From Acidobacteriota bacterium (GTDB taxonomy: Bacteria > Acidobacteriota > Terriglobia > Bryobacterales > Bryobacteraceae): a stretch of DNA of 63,430 bases. The stretch is from positions 1 to 63,430 of the forward strand of contig JACQDF010000045.1 in NCBI GenBank assembly GCA_016201205.1, written 5' to 3'. Positions 10,098 to 20,320 of this stretch are shown here, one piece after another; the stretch's first letter is position 1; every line of letters begins with the position of its first letter. The notes below the pieces were generated by a model that made no database searches, was not told where the DNA came from, and worked only from the letters and a program-made list of their open reading frames with translations. A program made the position numbers and the translations under genes.

Positions 10098-11249
10098 TCA
10101 GTGCCCGGCGTACATGTACTCGCGTGTCATAGGCGCGGCCTCCCCGGCCCCCCGCTTCGACAGCAGCATCTGGTAAATGGCCAGCCCGCCCTCCTCGAAC
10201 GCAAGCGCGCTGCCAGCCAGATAGAGTTGCCACGTTCGCCAGGTCCGCTCGTCAACGGCGGCAAGGCACGCTTCGCGGCGGGCCCGCAGCCGCTCGACCC
10301 AGGCGCGGCAGGTGAGCGCGTAGTGTCCGCGCAATCCTTCGATATCGAGCACTTCGAAGCCGGCCTTCTCGGCCTCCTCCGTCATGTCGGACAGATTCAC
10401 AAGCCGGCAAAAGGGAAAGACGCGCCGGGCGACGAACATCCCTTGAGCATCGGTCACAACCGAGGCCGGCCGCGTGATGCCGTGATTGAGGAACAGGCCA
10501 TTGGGCAGCAGCATTTCATAGACTTTGCGGAAATAGGCGCCCAGCTTGGCCCGGCCGACATGTTCCACCATGCCGATGGAAGCGATCTTGTCGAACCGGC
10601 CGGTCATGTCGCGGTAATCCATCTCGAGGATCGAGACCCGGTCCTCGAGATGCGACCGGCGGACTTCCGCCGCCGCGTAGCCAGCCTGGCAGCGGCTCAA
10701 AGTGCAACCTGTCGAGAGCGCCAGGAAGCGCCGCGCGGCATGGAGGATCAGTGCGCCCCATCCGCAGCCGATATCGAGGAATCGGTCTCCGGGCGCCAGC
10801 CGTAGTTTCCGGCAGACGTGGTTCAGCTTGGCAAGCTGCGCTTGCTCCAGCGAATCCCGCGGGTCGCGAAAGTAGGCACACGAATACACCATTCGGGGGT
10901 CGAGGAACTGGCTGTAGAATTCCTCCGAGCGATCGTAGTGGAATCGAATGCGGCGAGCCGCCGCGGCCCGGCTTTCCCAGATTTGGGCCAACCGCCACGG
11001 CGCCAGCCGGCCCAGAGTGTTGAGCAGCCGCGTTCGCCATCCTCCGGCCGCCCGCAGAAGCTGCTGGCGCACAGCTTCCACCAGATCGCCGGCTACACTG
11101 AATTCTCCCCGAATGAAGGCCATGGCCGCCGAATAGGGGTCGGTGCGCAAAAGCCACTCCCGCTGGGATGGCGATTGGCAAAGGAGCTCGAACCAGCCTT
11201 GGCTCGGGACTGGAGATTGGGAAGACACTGCTTGCACGGTACACCTCAC
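10098..11249 (-). CDS. cfa: Cyclopropane-fatty-acyl-phospholipid synthase family methyltransferase
   Basis: 383 residues. It transfers a methylene or methyl group from SAM to unsaturated acyl chains of membrane phospholipids. The SAM-binding motif FLDIGCGWGALILHAA lies near residue 135. YSCAYF (~107), IGMVEHVG (~220) and the C-terminal FEEGGLAIYQMLLS match bacterial CFA synthases. An N-terminal 90-residue lipid-binding-like domain is present. It is convergent with the DUF1501 gene. Family is certain; the product could be cyclopropane or a methyl-branched chain. Confidence 0.9.
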   Translation of the reverse strand: MRCTVQAVSSQSPVPSQGWFELLCQSPSQREWLLRTDPYSAAMAFIRGEFSVAGDLVEAVRQQLLRAAGGWRTRLLNTLGRLAPWRLAQIWESRAAAARRIRFHYDRSEEFYSQFLDPRMVYSCAYFRDPRDSLEQAQLAKLNHVCRKLRLAPGDRFLDIGCGWGALILHAARRFLALSTGCTLSRCQAGYAAAEVRRSHLEDRVSILEMDYRDMTGRFDKIASIGMVEHVGRAKLGAYFRKVYEMLLPNGLFLNHGITRPASVVTDAQGMFVARRVFPFCRLVNLSDMTEEAEKAGFEVLDIEGLRGHYALTCRAWVERLRARREACLAAVDERTWRTWQLYLAGSALAFEEGGLAIYQMLLSKRGAGEAAPMTREYMYAGH

Positions 11250-11456
11250 ATTGGCTCAGGATGTATTATGCAAATCAATTGCCGTTCTAAGGAACACGCG
11301 CAAAACGGACCGCGCCCGCGGCAGCAACACTCCGGTGTTCCTCAAGGCTATGGCGCCGCGGGGCGCGGCCTTTGCGCTTCTGGAGCCTTCAGGCGCTGAC
11401 TTGACAGTGTAGTACAGTTCGCGGCTCAATGGGGAAGCCCCGCGGCATGGCCCCCG
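11250..11456. other. Intergenic region between cfa and pntB
   Basis: 207 bp upstream of cfa and downstream of pntB. It contains a 7-bp inverted repeat GGAACAC ... GTGTTCC enclosing a 25-bp sequence (11298-11322) that recurs exactly at 32754-32778. A CATAAT hexamer on the reverse strand at about 11268 could serve cfa, with a weak -35. No gene is supported. Confidence 0.4.
11298..11322. repeat. Exact 25-bp repeat, copy 1
   Basis: Identical to 32754-32778; it begins GCGCAAAACGGACC and ends CCGCGGC. Both copies are intergenic, near gene starts, but in opposite orientation relative to the nearest gene. Confidence 0.7.
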
Positions 11457-12851
11457 TCAGCGCGCTTCCTTCAACGCAAAAACAAGGTCATTGACTGCTT
11501 TCCTGCCGTCGGCGAACAGCATCACCGTGTTGTCGGCGGCAAACAGCGGGTTCGGAATTCCCGCAAAGCCCGAGCTCAGGCTGCGTTTGATCACGACCAC
11601 GACCCGCGCTTTATCCACATCCATGATGGGCATGCCCGCGATCGGCGATTTTGGGTCGGTTCGGGCCACCGGGTTCACCACGTCGTTGGCCCCGATCACG
11701 ATCACCACGTCTGTCTGGGGAAACAGCGGATTGCTCTCGTCCAGGTCTTTCATCCTGTCGTAGGGCACGTCGGCCTCGGCCAGGAGCACATTCATGTGAC
11801 CGGGCATTCTGCCGGCCACCGGGTGGATTGCGTACAGCACCTCGGTCCCCCGGTCCTCGAGCAACCGGGCCAGCGCCTCGAGGGCGTGCTGTGCCTGCGA
11901 CACCGCCATCCCGTAGCCGGGGACGACGATCACGCGGCGCGCGTTCTCGAGCAGCATCGACACCTCTTCCGGGCTCGACGCCTTCACCTTGCCCGCGTAC
12001 ACCGTGTCCTCTGACATCTTCTCGAATGACGCCGCGCCCAGCCCGCCGAACAGCACATTGCTCAGCGACCGGTTCATCGCCCGGCACATGACCTGGCAGA
12101 GGATGATGCCCGAGGCGCCCACCAGCGCTCCGGCGATGATCAGCATGTTGTTGTTCAGAACAAAGCCCGTAGCCGCGCCGGCCAGACCCGAGTAGGAGTT
12201 CAGAAGAGATATCACCACCGGCATGTCCGCCCCACCGATCGGGATTGTGGTTAGCACGCCAAGCACCGAGCTCACCGCCACCAGCAGCCAATAGTTCCAT
12301 GTGGCCTCCGGCGACGCCACCACCATCAGGCCCAACCCGACGCAGGCCAGCGCAACGGCCGCATTCAGCACATGCTGGCCACGAAACACCACCGCGTTGC
12401 CGCTCATCATCTCCTGTAGCTTTGCGAACGCGACCAGGCTGCCCCAGAACGTCACCGCGCCAATCAGCGCGGAAGCTGCCGTGGCAATCGTGAACTGTCG
12501 CGAAAGCTCCGATCCGCGTCCCAGCTCCTCGACCAGCGCCGCACCGGCCACCAGCGTCGACGCGCCGCCTCCGAACCCGTTGAGCAGCGCCACCATCTGC
12601 GGCATTCCTGTCATTGGAGTCTTCTCGGACAGCAGGGCTCCGGCGGCGCTCCCCACCAGCACGCCGGCCAGCATCACCTGGTAGCTCACAATGTGCTGGT
12701 CGGTGACCGTTATCAGCACCGCCAGCAGCATGCCGACCGCGCCGATCAGGTTCCCCCGCACGGCGGTGCGGGGATGCCCCAACCCCTTCAGCCCGACAAT
12801 AAACAGGATGGAGGCCACCAGGTAGGCCAGATTCACGATCGCGCCGGACAT
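11457..12851 (-). CDS. pntB: NAD(P) transhydrogenase beta subunit
   Basis: 464 residues. The N-terminal ~260 residues form the membrane proton-channel half (about nine TM helices; LLNGFGGGASTLVAGAALVEE, GADMPVVISLLNSYSG). The C-terminal domain III binds NADP(H): VIVVPGYGMAVSQAQHAL, HPVAGRMPGHMNVLLAEADVPY, VIVIGANDVVNP and MDVDKA. The enzyme couples hydride transfer between NADH and NADP+ to proton flow. It starts one base after the pntAb stop. The usual NAD(H)-binding partner gene pntAa is not nearby. Confidence 0.95.
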   Translation of the reverse strand: MSGAIVNLAYLVASILFIVGLKGLGHPRTAVRGNLIGAVGMLLAVLITVTDQHIVSYQVMLAGVLVGSAAGALLSEKTPMTGMPQMVALLNGFGGGASTLVAGAALVEELGRGSELSRQFTIATAASALIGAVTFWGSLVAFAKLQEMMSGNAVVFRGQHVLNAAVALACVGLGLMVVASPEATWNYWLLVAVSSVLGVLTTIPIGGADMPVVISLLNSYSGLAGAATGFVLNNNMLIIAGALVGASGIILCQVMCRAMNRSLSNVLFGGLGAASFEKMSEDTVYAGKVKASSPEEVSMLLENARRVIVVPGYGMAVSQAQHALEALARLLEDRGTEVLYAIHPVAGRMPGHMNVLLAEADVPYDRMKDLDESNPLFPQTDVVIVIGANDVVNPVARTDPKSPIAGMPIMDVDKARVVVVIKRSLSSGFAGIPNPLFAADNTVMLFADGRKAVNDLVFALKEAR

Positions 12852-12852
12852 C

Positions 12853-13134
<282 letters not shown>

Positions 13135-13242
13135 CGATGGCTCCTTCCCCTCCGGTCCCCGCGAGCGGTCAATGAAAACAGGACTCTTATCAGATTACTA
13201 AACGGAGCGGCCGCCCCGGCGCATCAACCGCTCCCTGACGGT

Positions 13243-13271
13243 CGCGGCTCGGAAGCGCTTTCTGAGCCGCG
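13243..13271. repeat. Hairpin-forming palindrome
   Basis: CGCGGCTCGGAA and TTCTGAGCCGCG pair over 12 positions (one G-T) around a 5-nt loop. There is no T-tract in either direction. It sits between the phosphoesterase stop and pntAb. It could be a REP-like element or a weak terminator for the leftward phosphoesterase. Confidence 0.5.
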
Positions 13272-13292
13272 CGCGTGACCAAGCGGAGGCGC

Positions 13293-14198
13293 TTACGTCT
13301 CCGGCTTGTCCTTCGACCCTGGATCCGCCGTATCAAAGTGCGGGCCGTTTTCATCCCAATCCTCGGCCCGGAACATGCGGCCCAATCCCATGGGCCCCTG
13401 GATCTCCTTGACGGTGAAGTGCACACGCCGTCCCTCGACGCGCGCCCAGACGAAGTGATAGAACGCGCCTTGGGCGAAGCCGTCATTGCGGAGGAACTTG
13501 CCGCGCATCGTCCCGCCTGAGCTGCCGACCTCCATGTAGGTGACGCCGTCCCGCACGATGCGCACGAACTGGTGCCCGTGCCCGCTGATGATGTGCTCGA
13601 CGCCGTATTGCTTCGCCAGCCGGTGCAGCGGGAAGTCCGTGCCGCTGGTGCGGATCACGCCAATCCAATAAGGCCGGTGGAAGACGATCAGCTTGGGGCC
13701 GCGGCCCTGGTTCGCCTTTAAGTCCTGTTCCAGAAACTCGAGCTGAGGCGGGCTCAGCTCGTCGCTGCGCGAGTTATCGAGCACCGTGAAGTGCATGTCC
13801 TGGTAATCGAAGCTGTAGGAGAGAGGCCGCTTGCTTTCTTTTTCATACAGCTCGCGCGATCGCGGCGACCAGATGTCATGGTTGCCGGGCGTGAAGTACA
13901 GAGGATAGTGCTTGTAGCGCTGCCAGACCGGGCGCAGCGACAGCCATTCCTGCTCTGCCCTTTCATCCCTGCCGCCTTCGATTGTGTCGCCGACATTCAG
14001 CACAAAATCCGGATGCAGCAGATCGATCTCGCGCCAGACGCGGCCGAAGACCTGCGGCTCCGCCCCGCCTGTGCGGTCGCCCAGCAGGGCAAAGTGGAAG
14101 TCGTTCTTGGGCTCGTTGAAGGCGTGGATTCCAACGACAGCCGCGAAGAAAAGCAGCGCCAGCAGGGTGACGATCCAGGATCGTTGTGGATTGCTCAT
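13293..14198 (-). CDS. Exported metallophosphoesterase
   Basis: 301 residues from the ATG at 14198; the open frame upstream of this is shadow of pdxA. An N-terminal hydrophobic segment (WIVTLLALLFFAAVVGIHAF) is a signal anchor. Calcineurin-like phosphoesterase motifs follow in order: GDRTGG, NVGDTIEGG (GDxxE/GD variant), TPGNHDIW (GNHD), HRPYW and SGHGHQF (GHxH). A dinuclear metal site is therefore complete. Substrate is unknown; such proteins hydrolyse phosphomono- or diesters outside the cytoplasm. It is divergent from pdxA with a 27-bp gap. Confidence 0.9.
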   Translation of the reverse strand: MSNPQRSWIVTLLALLFFAAVVGIHAFNEPKNDFHFALLGDRTGGAEPQVFGRVWREIDLLHPDFVLNVGDTIEGGRDERAEQEWLSLRPVWQRYKHYPLYFTPGNHDIWSPRSRELYEKESKRPLSYSFDYQDMHFTVLDNSRSDELSPPQLEFLEQDLKANQGRGPKLIVFHRPYWIGVIRTSGTDFPLHRLAKQYGVEHIISGHGHQFVRIVRDGVTYMEVGSSGGTMRGKFLRNDGFAQGAFYHFVWARVEGRRVHFTVKEIQGPMGLGRMFRAEDWDENGPHFDTADPGSKDKPET

Positions 14199-14225
14199 GG
14201 AGCCACAGTAAGATAAAAGTCGGTC

Positions 14226-15197
14226 ATGGAGCAAATCCTGCCTCGAGTGGCGGTGACGATGGGCGATCCGGCGGGCATCGGTCCGGAGCTGTGCCTGCGC
14301 ATCTTGCGCCAGCCGGAGGTGCTGCGGGAGTGCGTGCCGATCGTGATTGGCGATGCGGGCGTGCTGGAGCGGGTGGCGCAGGTGACCGGGTTGCCGGCCC
14401 CGGCCTCCCACGTGGTCGATTGCAGGCAAGTGGACGCGGCCGCCATCCGCCCCGGCCAGGTACAGGCATCCTGCGGCCGCGCTTCGTACGCCTACATTGA
14501 AGAAGCTGTCCGGCGCGCCATGGCCGGCGAAGTGGAAGCCATCGCCACCGCGCCGATCCATAAGGAAGCCATCCGCGCCGCCGGCGTGCCGCACCCGGGC
14601 CACACCGAGATTCTGGCTGCGCTCACCGGCAGCGCCAAGGTCTGCATGATGCTCGCTTCCAGGGAGCTGACGGTGAGCATGGTGACCACGCACATCGGCT
14701 TGCGCGACGTGCCGGAAAAGCTGTCGACGGCGCGTATCGAGGAAGTGATCGAGCTGACGGCCGATGCCGCCGCGCGGATCGCCGGCCGCCCGCCGCGCCT
14801 GGGCGTCTGCGGCTTGAATCCGCATGCGGGCGAAAACGGCCTGTTCGGCGCGCGGGAAGAGGAGCGCTACATCGTCCCGGCGATCGAGGCGGCCCGCGCC
14901 AAGGGGATTCAAGTGGAAGGGCCCATACCTCCGGATACGGCGTTTGTGCCGCAGCGCCGAGCTCACTTCGACGCGATCGTCTGCATGTATCACGACCAGG
15001 GGCACATTCCGTTCAAGATGCTGGCGTTTGACACCGGCGTGAACATCACGCTCGGGCTGCCGATCGTGCGGGTGTCGGTCGACCACGGAACGGCGTTTGA
15101 CATCGCCTGGCAGGGACGCGCCAGCGTCACCAGCATGATCGAGGCGGTGCGATGGGCGGCCCGTCTGGGCGCGCACAAGGCACGGCCAATCGCATGA
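14226..15197 (+). CDS. pdxA: 4-hydroxythreonine-4-phosphate dehydrogenase family (PdxA/PdxA2)
   Basis: 323 residues. Motifs MGDPAGIGPELCLRI (N-terminus), HPGHTEILA (metal His), CGLNPHAGENGLFG and YHDQGHIPFK cover the NAD- and metal-binding sites. PdxA oxidises 4-phospho-hydroxy-L-threonine in vitamin B6 synthesis. The paralogue PdxA2 oxidises D-threonate/D-erythronate 4-phosphate and is typically encoded beside a DUF1537 kinase. Here the stop overlaps the start of exactly such a kinase (ATGA), favouring the PdxA2 role. Which of the two it serves cannot be settled from sequence alone. Confidence 0.92.
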   Translation: MEQILPRVAVTMGDPAGIGPELCLRILRQPEVLRECVPIVIGDAGVLERVAQVTGLPAPASHVVDCRQVDAAAIRPGQVQASCGRASYAYIEEAVRRAMAGEVEAIATAPIHKEAIRAAGVPHPGHTEILAALTGSAKVCMMLASRELTVSMVTTHIGLRDVPEKLSTARIEEVIELTADAAARIAGRPPRLGVCGLNPHAGENGLFGAREEERYIVPAIEAARAKGIQVEGPIPPDTAFVPQRRAHFDAIVCMYHDQGHIPFKMLAFDTGVNITLGLPIVRVSVDHGTAFDIAWQGRASVTSMIEAVRWAARLGAHKARPIA

Positions 15198-16339
15198 TTC
15201 TGGCGATTGCCGACGACCTGACGGGGGCGGCCGAGATCGGCGGCGTTGCATGCCGCCATGGCCTCAGCGCTGAGGTGCATCTGGATCATCCGCTGGTCGC
15301 CTCCTGCGACGTGATGGTGATGGACGCGAACACGCGTTCCCTGTCGCCGGCGATGGCGGCGAGCCGCCTCGACGCCATGGCGGGCGAACTGCGAAATCCA
15401 GGCGCCGGCGTGGTTTTCAAGAAGACGGACTCCGTGATGCGCGGCAATGTCGCCTCGGAAGTGACGGCGCTGGCGCGGATCTTCCGCAAGGAGCGCGTCC
15501 TTCTGGTCCCGTGCAATCCGTCTCTGGGGCGAACGATCGCGGACGGCGAATATTGGATCGAGGGGCGGCGCATTCACCAAACCGATTTCCGGCGGGATCC
15601 GGAGCATCCGATTCTCAGTTGCGATGTGCGGCGGATGCTCGGCGATGTGCCTGTGCACGTCTTACGCCCGGAAGCGGATTTGCCGTCTCGCGGGTTGATT
15701 CTTGGCGAGGCGCTGGATGCCGAAGACATCGCCTGCTGGGTGCGCCGTCTGGATGAGCGCACGCTCGCTGCCGGAGCGGCCGATTTCTTTGCGGCGCTTC
15801 TCGATCGGCTGGGTCATCGGCCCTTGCCGCGCCAACCCGCGTCCCGGCCGTCAAGCGTGCTGCTCATTTCCGGAAGCGCCTCGGAATCGAGCCTCCGCCA
15901 GCAAGAGCAACTGCGCCAGGCGGGCGCTGCGGTGCTTGCCATGCCGGATCCGCTTTATGAAAAGGCGGACGCCGGAAATGAATCCTGGGTGGCGGCAGTC
16001 GTGTGCGCGCTTGAGACGCACCGGATGGCGATTGCATCGATCGCTCGCCCGGTCCTGCCCAATCAGCAGCGCTCGGCGCGGCTGGCCGAAGCGCTGGCGC
16101 ATCTGGCGGCGCAAGCGCTGGCTCGCTTCCCGGTGGCTGAGATGTGGCTCGAAGGCGGCGCCACCGCTTCGGCGGTGATCCGCCACTTCGGCTGGCGGCG
16201 CCTGGATGTGCTCGCCGAGATGGCCCCCGGCGCGGTCCGCTTGCGCCCGCGCGCCGATGCCGCGCCTGTGCTCGTCATGAAGCCGGGCAGCTACCAGTGG
16301 CCGTACACCCCGGTCTCTGGCATACAATCTGCTCTATGA
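15194..16339 (+). CDS. Four-carbon acid sugar kinase (DUF1537; DtnK/OtnK-like)
   Basis: 381 residues from the ATG at 15194, overlapping the pdxA stop by four bases. The N-terminal domain shows [16 protein letters not shown] and [16 protein letters not shown], the acid-sugar-binding half. The C-terminal domain has [11 protein letters not shown] and [11 protein letters not shown], the ATP-binding half. Family members phosphorylate D-threonate, D-erythronate or related acids at C4, and the PdxA2 partner then oxidises and decarboxylates the product. The next gene again overlaps by ATGA, so the three genes form one operon. Confidence 0.9.
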   Translation: MILAIADDLTGAAEIGGVACRHGLSAEVHLDHPLVASCDVMVMDANTRSLSPAMAASRLDAMAGELRNPGAGVVFKKTDSVMRGNVASEVTALARIFRKERVLLVPCNPSLGRTIADGEYWIEGRRIHQTDFRRDPEHPILSCDVRRMLGDVPVHVLRPEADLPSRGLILGEALDAEDIACWVRRLDERTLAAGAADFFAALLDRLGHRPLPRQPASRPSSVLLISGSASESSLRQQEQLRQAGAAVLAMPDPLYEKADAGNESWVAAVVCALETHRMAIASIARPVLPNQQRSARLAEALAHLAAQALARFPVAEMWLEGGATASAVIRHFGWRRLDVLAEMAPGAVRLRPRADAAPVLVMKPGSYQWPYTPVSGIQSAL

Positions 16340-17586
16340 GGATGCTCTTCTGGCTTATTGCGCTCTTCTGTCTCCCCATGCTGGCGGAGAACTGGCCCCA
16401 GTGGCGCGGGCCGAATCTCGATGGCACAAGCGGGGAAACCAATCTCCCCGTGAAATGGACCAGGACGGACAACGTCTCCTGGCGGCTGGAGATGCCCAGC
16501 CGCACCGGCTCGACGCCCATCCTCTGGGGGGAGCACATTCTTCTGAATGTGGCCGATGGGGACAAGCTCGAGCTGTGGTGCCTCAACCGCGACAAGGGCA
16601 ACATCCTCTGGAAGAGGCCCATCGCGGGCGGCAACTACAAGATCAACAAGCAGAACATGTCGTCGCCTTCTCCGGTCACGGATGGCAAGAACGTCTGGGT
16701 CATGACCGGCACGGGCATACTGAAGCAGTTTGACTTCGAGGGCGCCGAGCTCTGGTCGCGCGACATTCAGAAGGATTACGGCAGATTCGGCTTGAACTGG
16801 GGCTATGGCTCTTCGCCGCTGCTCTACGAGGAATCGCTCTACGTGCAGGTGCTGCACGGCATGAAGACCGACGATCCGTCGTATGTGCTGCGCCTGGACC
16901 GGAGAACGGGTAAGACGCTGGCGCGCGTCGAGCGGCCCACTGAGGCGCAGTCCGAATCGCCCGATGCCTATACGACCCCGACCATTGCAAAGACGGGCGG
17001 CAAGGCGGAAATCATCTTCAGCGGCGGCGACCTGGTTACCGGCCACGATCCGCTGACACTCGAAGAATTGTGGCGGGCGAACGTCCTGAACCCCACCAGG
17101 TACACGGCCAACCGCATTATTGCGTCGCCGCTGTTTCGCGACGGCATTGTGTACGCCTGCTCGCGTGTCAAGCCGTTTGTCGCGCTCAAGCCGGGCGGCC
17201 GGGGCGATGTCAGCGAGTCGCACAAGCTGTGGACGTATCAGAACGGCCCCGATGTGCCTACGCCGGTGAGCAGCGGCGGCCTGCTCTACATCGTCAACGA
17301 CCGCGGAATCCTCTACTGCCTGGATGCGAAGACCGGCGCCGAGGTCTGGGGCCCGCAGCGAATTCAGCCGGCTATCTACAGCTCTTCGCCGGTGCTGGCC
17401 GACGGGAAGATTTACATCAGCAACGAAGAGGGCACGACCACGGTGATCAAAGCGGGACGCGAGTTCGAGCTGCTGGGGGAGAACAAACTCGAGGAATACA
17501 CGCTCAGCTCGCCGGCAGTGTCCGAAGGGCAGATCTTCCTGCGCACCGAGAAGGCGTTGTATTGCGTCGGCCAGCGGCGGCGCTGA
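16336..17586 (+). CDS. Exported PQQ-like beta-propeller protein
   Basis: 416 residues with a signal peptide ([17 protein letters not shown]). [15 protein letters not shown] is the typical opening of these proteins in planctomycetes and acidobacteria. Blades carry the W-motif ([42 protein letters not shown]). No PQQ-ligating or calcium-site residues were identified, so it is more likely a binding or scaffold propeller than a dehydrogenase. The ATG overlaps the stop of the kinase gene (ATGA). Confidence 0.88.
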   Translation: MRMLFWLIALFCLPMLAENWPQWRGPNLDGTSGETNLPVKWTRTDNVSWRLEMPSRTGSTPILWGEHILLNVADGDKLELWCLNRDKGNILWKRPIAGGNYKINKQNMSSPSPVTDGKNVWVMTGTGILKQFDFEGAELWSRDIQKDYGRFGLNWGYGSSPLLYEESLYVQVLHGMKTDDPSYVLRLDRRTGKTLARVERPTEAQSESPDAYTTPTIAKTGGKAEIIFSGGDLVTGHDPLTLEELWRANVLNPTRYTANRIIASPLFRDGIVYACSRVKPFVALKPGGRGDVSESHKLWTYQNGPDVPTPVSSGGLLYIVNDRGILYCLDAKTGAEVWGPQRIQPAIYSSSPVLADGKIYISNEEGTTTVIKAGREFELLGENKLEEYTLSSPAVSEGQIFLRTEKALYCVGQRRR

Positions 17587-17591
17587 TCCAG

Positions 17592-19337
17592 CTACTCGAG
17601 CAGCTCCGCCAGCGAGCGCATCGAGACGGCGCCCGCGCGCAGAGCCCGTTCGTGGAATTCGCTGAGATGGAACCGGGAGCGTTGCCGGCTCATGTACTCG
17701 TTGCGGATGCGCATCCACTCGCGATAGCCGGCGTAGTAGGTGGGGAGCTGAGCGGAGCTGAGCTGTGCGCGCTGTAGCTTGGCGCCGGCTTCTTCGGATT
17801 CCTGAAAGGCGCTTTCGAGCATCAGGCGCATCGCCTCGGCATCGGTCATGTTCATCGTTTGCATGCGCACATCCAGAATGGTGTTGGCGATCATGCGAAG
17901 CTGCTGCTTCAGGAACACCAGACGCAGCTCCGGGCTGTTGTCGAGGTACCCCTCCTCGAGCATCACCTCGGTGACATAGACAGCCCAGCCTTCCACGTAA
18001 GGGCCGCTCCCAAACACGCTGCGGAGCAGGCGGCGCGCGATGGGCTGGATCCGGTTGGAGTACTCGAGTTGGACATAGTGGCCCGGCATCGCTTCATGAA
18101 TGGTGAGCAGCTTCAGGCCATAAGTGTTGTACTCGCGAAGCTTGGACTCGATGCGCGCGGCCGGCCAGGTCTTGGGGATGGGCGTGAGCCAGTAGAAGGC
18201 CCCAAGCTGGGGCTCGAGCGGCGGCGCCGCGTTGAACCCGCCAACGGCGTAGATGCCGCGCATGAATTCGGGCGTCTCGATCACCTGGAGGTTGGCGCCG
18301 CCGGGAAGAGCCAGCAGCTTCTTGTCGCGCACGAACCGCCCGGCTTCGTCCAGATCGCGTCGTGCGCTGGCGAAATAAGTATCGACGGTGGCGTGCCGCC
18401 CGGAAATCCTGGCCAGTGTCCGGCCGACGATGTGATTCAGACTGCCGCCTTTGGCGGATGAATGCCATTTCTCGTAGAGGGGCGTCGCAATCTCGAGCAT
18501 CTTCTTGCGAGTGGCATCGAGGGAAGCCTCGGCATCCTGAAGGAGTTCTTCGGGGGAGGCGCTGATGCCCAGGGCATAACGGACCTTCCGCGCATACGCA
18601 TCTTTTCCGAGGCGCCAGTCGCTGGTCCGGGAGGCCAGATCGGTTTCCAGCCAGCGGTTGAACCCGCGGAGCGATTCGATCGCCTTGCCGGCGGCGGCGG
18701 CAAAGGAGTCTCGCAATTCGGGAGGAACTTCGGCGGCCAATGTCTTCTCAATGAGCCCGAGATTGCCCTCGTTCTCCTCGCGAGCGACGCGGTTCCAGAC
18801 CTCGGGGGAATCGGCGAGATTCCTCTTCGCCGTTTCAAGGAATGCCGGGATTTTCTCCAAACGGCCGATGATATGGCGGAAGCGTTTCACCTTCGGCGCG
18901 TAGTCCAGCACGAAAGGCGAAAACAGCGCGTTGCCGATCAGCTCGACGTAGAACGTCGGATTGTGACGCCAGCTTTGGATCGTGTCCAGATCGAGCAGGC
19001 TCAGGGCAATCTGATCCTGGAGAATGTCGTAGTCCGCGCGCTCTTCCGGCGGCAATTGTTCGCGGGAGATGGCCGCCAGACGTTGTCTCACCGAAGCGAG
19101 AAACTGGCGCTGGCGGGCCATGCCCGTCTCGCTCCAGTCATCGAGTTTGCCGTCCAGCCCGGCGCCCTGGTGCTCGTGGTAGCCGGCTCCGGTCGCCGCC
19201 ACCGGAGAGAGCGCCAGCGCGGAGTAGACGAAGTCCGAAGTGAGTTTGTTGAGTTCATCAGAGGCTGTCTGACGCCCACAAGAAACGGCGGCCAAGCAGA
19301 AAATGACCGCGACCAGAGAATCAAGCCTGCGCCGCAT
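17592..19337 (-). CDS. DUF885 lipoprotein, putative metallopeptidase
   Basis: 581 residues. The N-terminus VAVIFCLAAVSCGRQ carries a lipobox, so the protein is probably anchored by Cys20. The C-terminal half has LLTIHEAMPGHYVQLEY, the DUF885 signature in which HExxxGH is thought to bind zinc, and GPYVEGWAVYVTEVMLEEG, which supplies a further acidic ligand. Substrates are unknown. Its start overlaps the end of rfbD by 17 bp, so the two are co-transcribed. Confidence 0.9.
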   Translation of the reverse strand: MRRRLDSLVAVIFCLAAVSCGRQTASDELNKLTSDFVYSALALSPVAATGAGYHEHQGAGLDGKLDDWSETGMARQRQFLASVRQRLAAISREQLPPEERADYDILQDQIALSLLDLDTIQSWRHNPTFYVELIGNALFSPFVLDYAPKVKRFRHIIGRLEKIPAFLETAKRNLADSPEVWNRVAREENEGNLGLIEKTLAAEVPPELRDSFAAAAGKAIESLRGFNRWLETDLASRTSDWRLGKDAYARKVRYALGISASPEELLQDAEASLDATRKKMLEIATPLYEKWHSSAKGGSLNHIVGRTLARISGRHATVDTYFASARRDLDEAGRFVRDKKLLALPGGANLQVIETPEFMRGIYAVGGFNAAPPLEPQLGAFYWLTPIPKTWPAARIESKLREYNTYGLKLLTIHEAMPGHYVQLEYSNRIQPIARRLLRSVFGSGPYVEGWAVYVTEVMLEEGYLDNSPELRLVFLKQQLRMIANTILDVRMQTMNMTDAEAMRLMLESAFQESEEAGAKLQRAQLSSAQLPTYYAGYREWMRIRNEYMSRQRSRFHLSEFHERALRAGAVSMRSLAELLE

Positions 19338-20202
19338 GGAGTTTCCGAAGCTGCAAGTAGCTTTTCACCGCCGTCTCCAGCGGTGGAAACGGCTCCAACC
19401 CCAGACGTTCGATCTTCGAGTTGGACAAAGCGGAGTACTTGGGCCGCCGGGCGGCTGTGCGATACTCGCGCTCGTTGGTGGGCCGGAGCTCCGGCGTCAG
19501 GCCCGAAAGGCGGAAGATCATGCGGGCGTATTCGAACCACGAGATGGGCGTCCCGCCGCTGATGTGGAAGACGCCAGGAGCGCCGCGCGCGATCAGATCC
19601 GCCGTCCGGGCAGCGAGCAAGGGGGCGTAGGTCGGGGAAGCGACGTGGTCCTCGACGACACGGATGGTTTGCCCGGCATGCGCCAGGCGAAGCATCAGCT
19701 CGATGAAGTTGCCGCGGGCCGTGCGGAGACCGCCCGGACCGAAGACTCCGGAGGTGCGGATAATCACAGGGCGATCGAGATAGGCTTGCGCATACAGCTC
19801 GCCGGTCAGCTTGGAGACCGCGTAGGCGCCGAGCGGATGCACGGGGTCCCCTTCGACATAAGGCTCGCCCTTGCCGCCATCAAAGACATAGTCGGTCGAG
19901 AAATGGACCAGCAACGCGTCGATCTGGCGGCAGGCGACAGCCAGGTTGCGGACCGCTAAGGCGTTGGTTTGGAAGGCCGCCAGGGGCTCCTTTTCGGCAA
20001 CGTCCACCTGGTTATAGGCGGCCGCGTTCAGCACGACGGAGGGATCGACGCTGGAGACGGCGTGCTCGACGCGAGACTGGTCCGAGATGTCCAGATCGGA
20101 CCGCTTGAAGCCGGTCACGTGATAGCCGCGCCGCGTGAACTCGCGGACCAGTTCGACGCCAAGCTGCCCGCCTGCACCGACAATAAGAGCCCTCTGAGCC
20201 AT
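19321..20202 (-). CDS. rfbD: dTDP-4-dehydrorhamnose reductase family protein
   Basis: 293 residues from the ATG at 20202 (MAQRALIVGAGGQLG); an ATG five codons further upstream is less likely by family length. The Rossmann motif GAGGQLG, HFSTDYVFDGGKG, and the catalytic Y-x3-K in GAYAVSKLTGE are complete. The enzyme reduces dTDP-4-keto-L-rhamnose to dTDP-L-rhamnose for surface polysaccharide. No rfbA/B/C genes lie beside it, so a related sugar-nucleotide reductase role is possible. Confidence 0.88.
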   Translation of the reverse strand: MAQRALIVGAGGQLGVELVREFTRRGYHVTGFKRSDLDISDQSRVEHAVSSVDPSVVLNAAAYNQVDVAEKEPLAAFQTNALAVRNLAVACRQIDALLVHFSTDYVFDGGKGEPYVEGDPVHPLGAYAVSKLTGELYAQAYLDRPVIIRTSGVFGPGGLRTARGNFIELMLRLAHAGQTIRVVEDHVASPTYAPLLAARTADLIARGAPGVFHISGGTPISWFEYARMIFRLSGLTPELRPTNEREYRTAARRPKYSALSNSKIERLGLEPFPPLETAVKSYLQLRKLHAAQA

Positions 20203-20320
20203 GAAAAGGAATAGCATAGCGCGAGGCGAGCACGGGTGAGCGAGTAAAAATCTACCTAGGCTGTAATGGGATTGTAACTTTCAGCCGATCTTCGCCGTAT
20301 ACTTAGCTAAAGGGCGAGAG

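Noticed and set aside
16291..17718. 475-codon reverse ORF
   Set aside because: Shadow of the PQQ-type propeller gene, which has a signal peptide and clear blade repeats.
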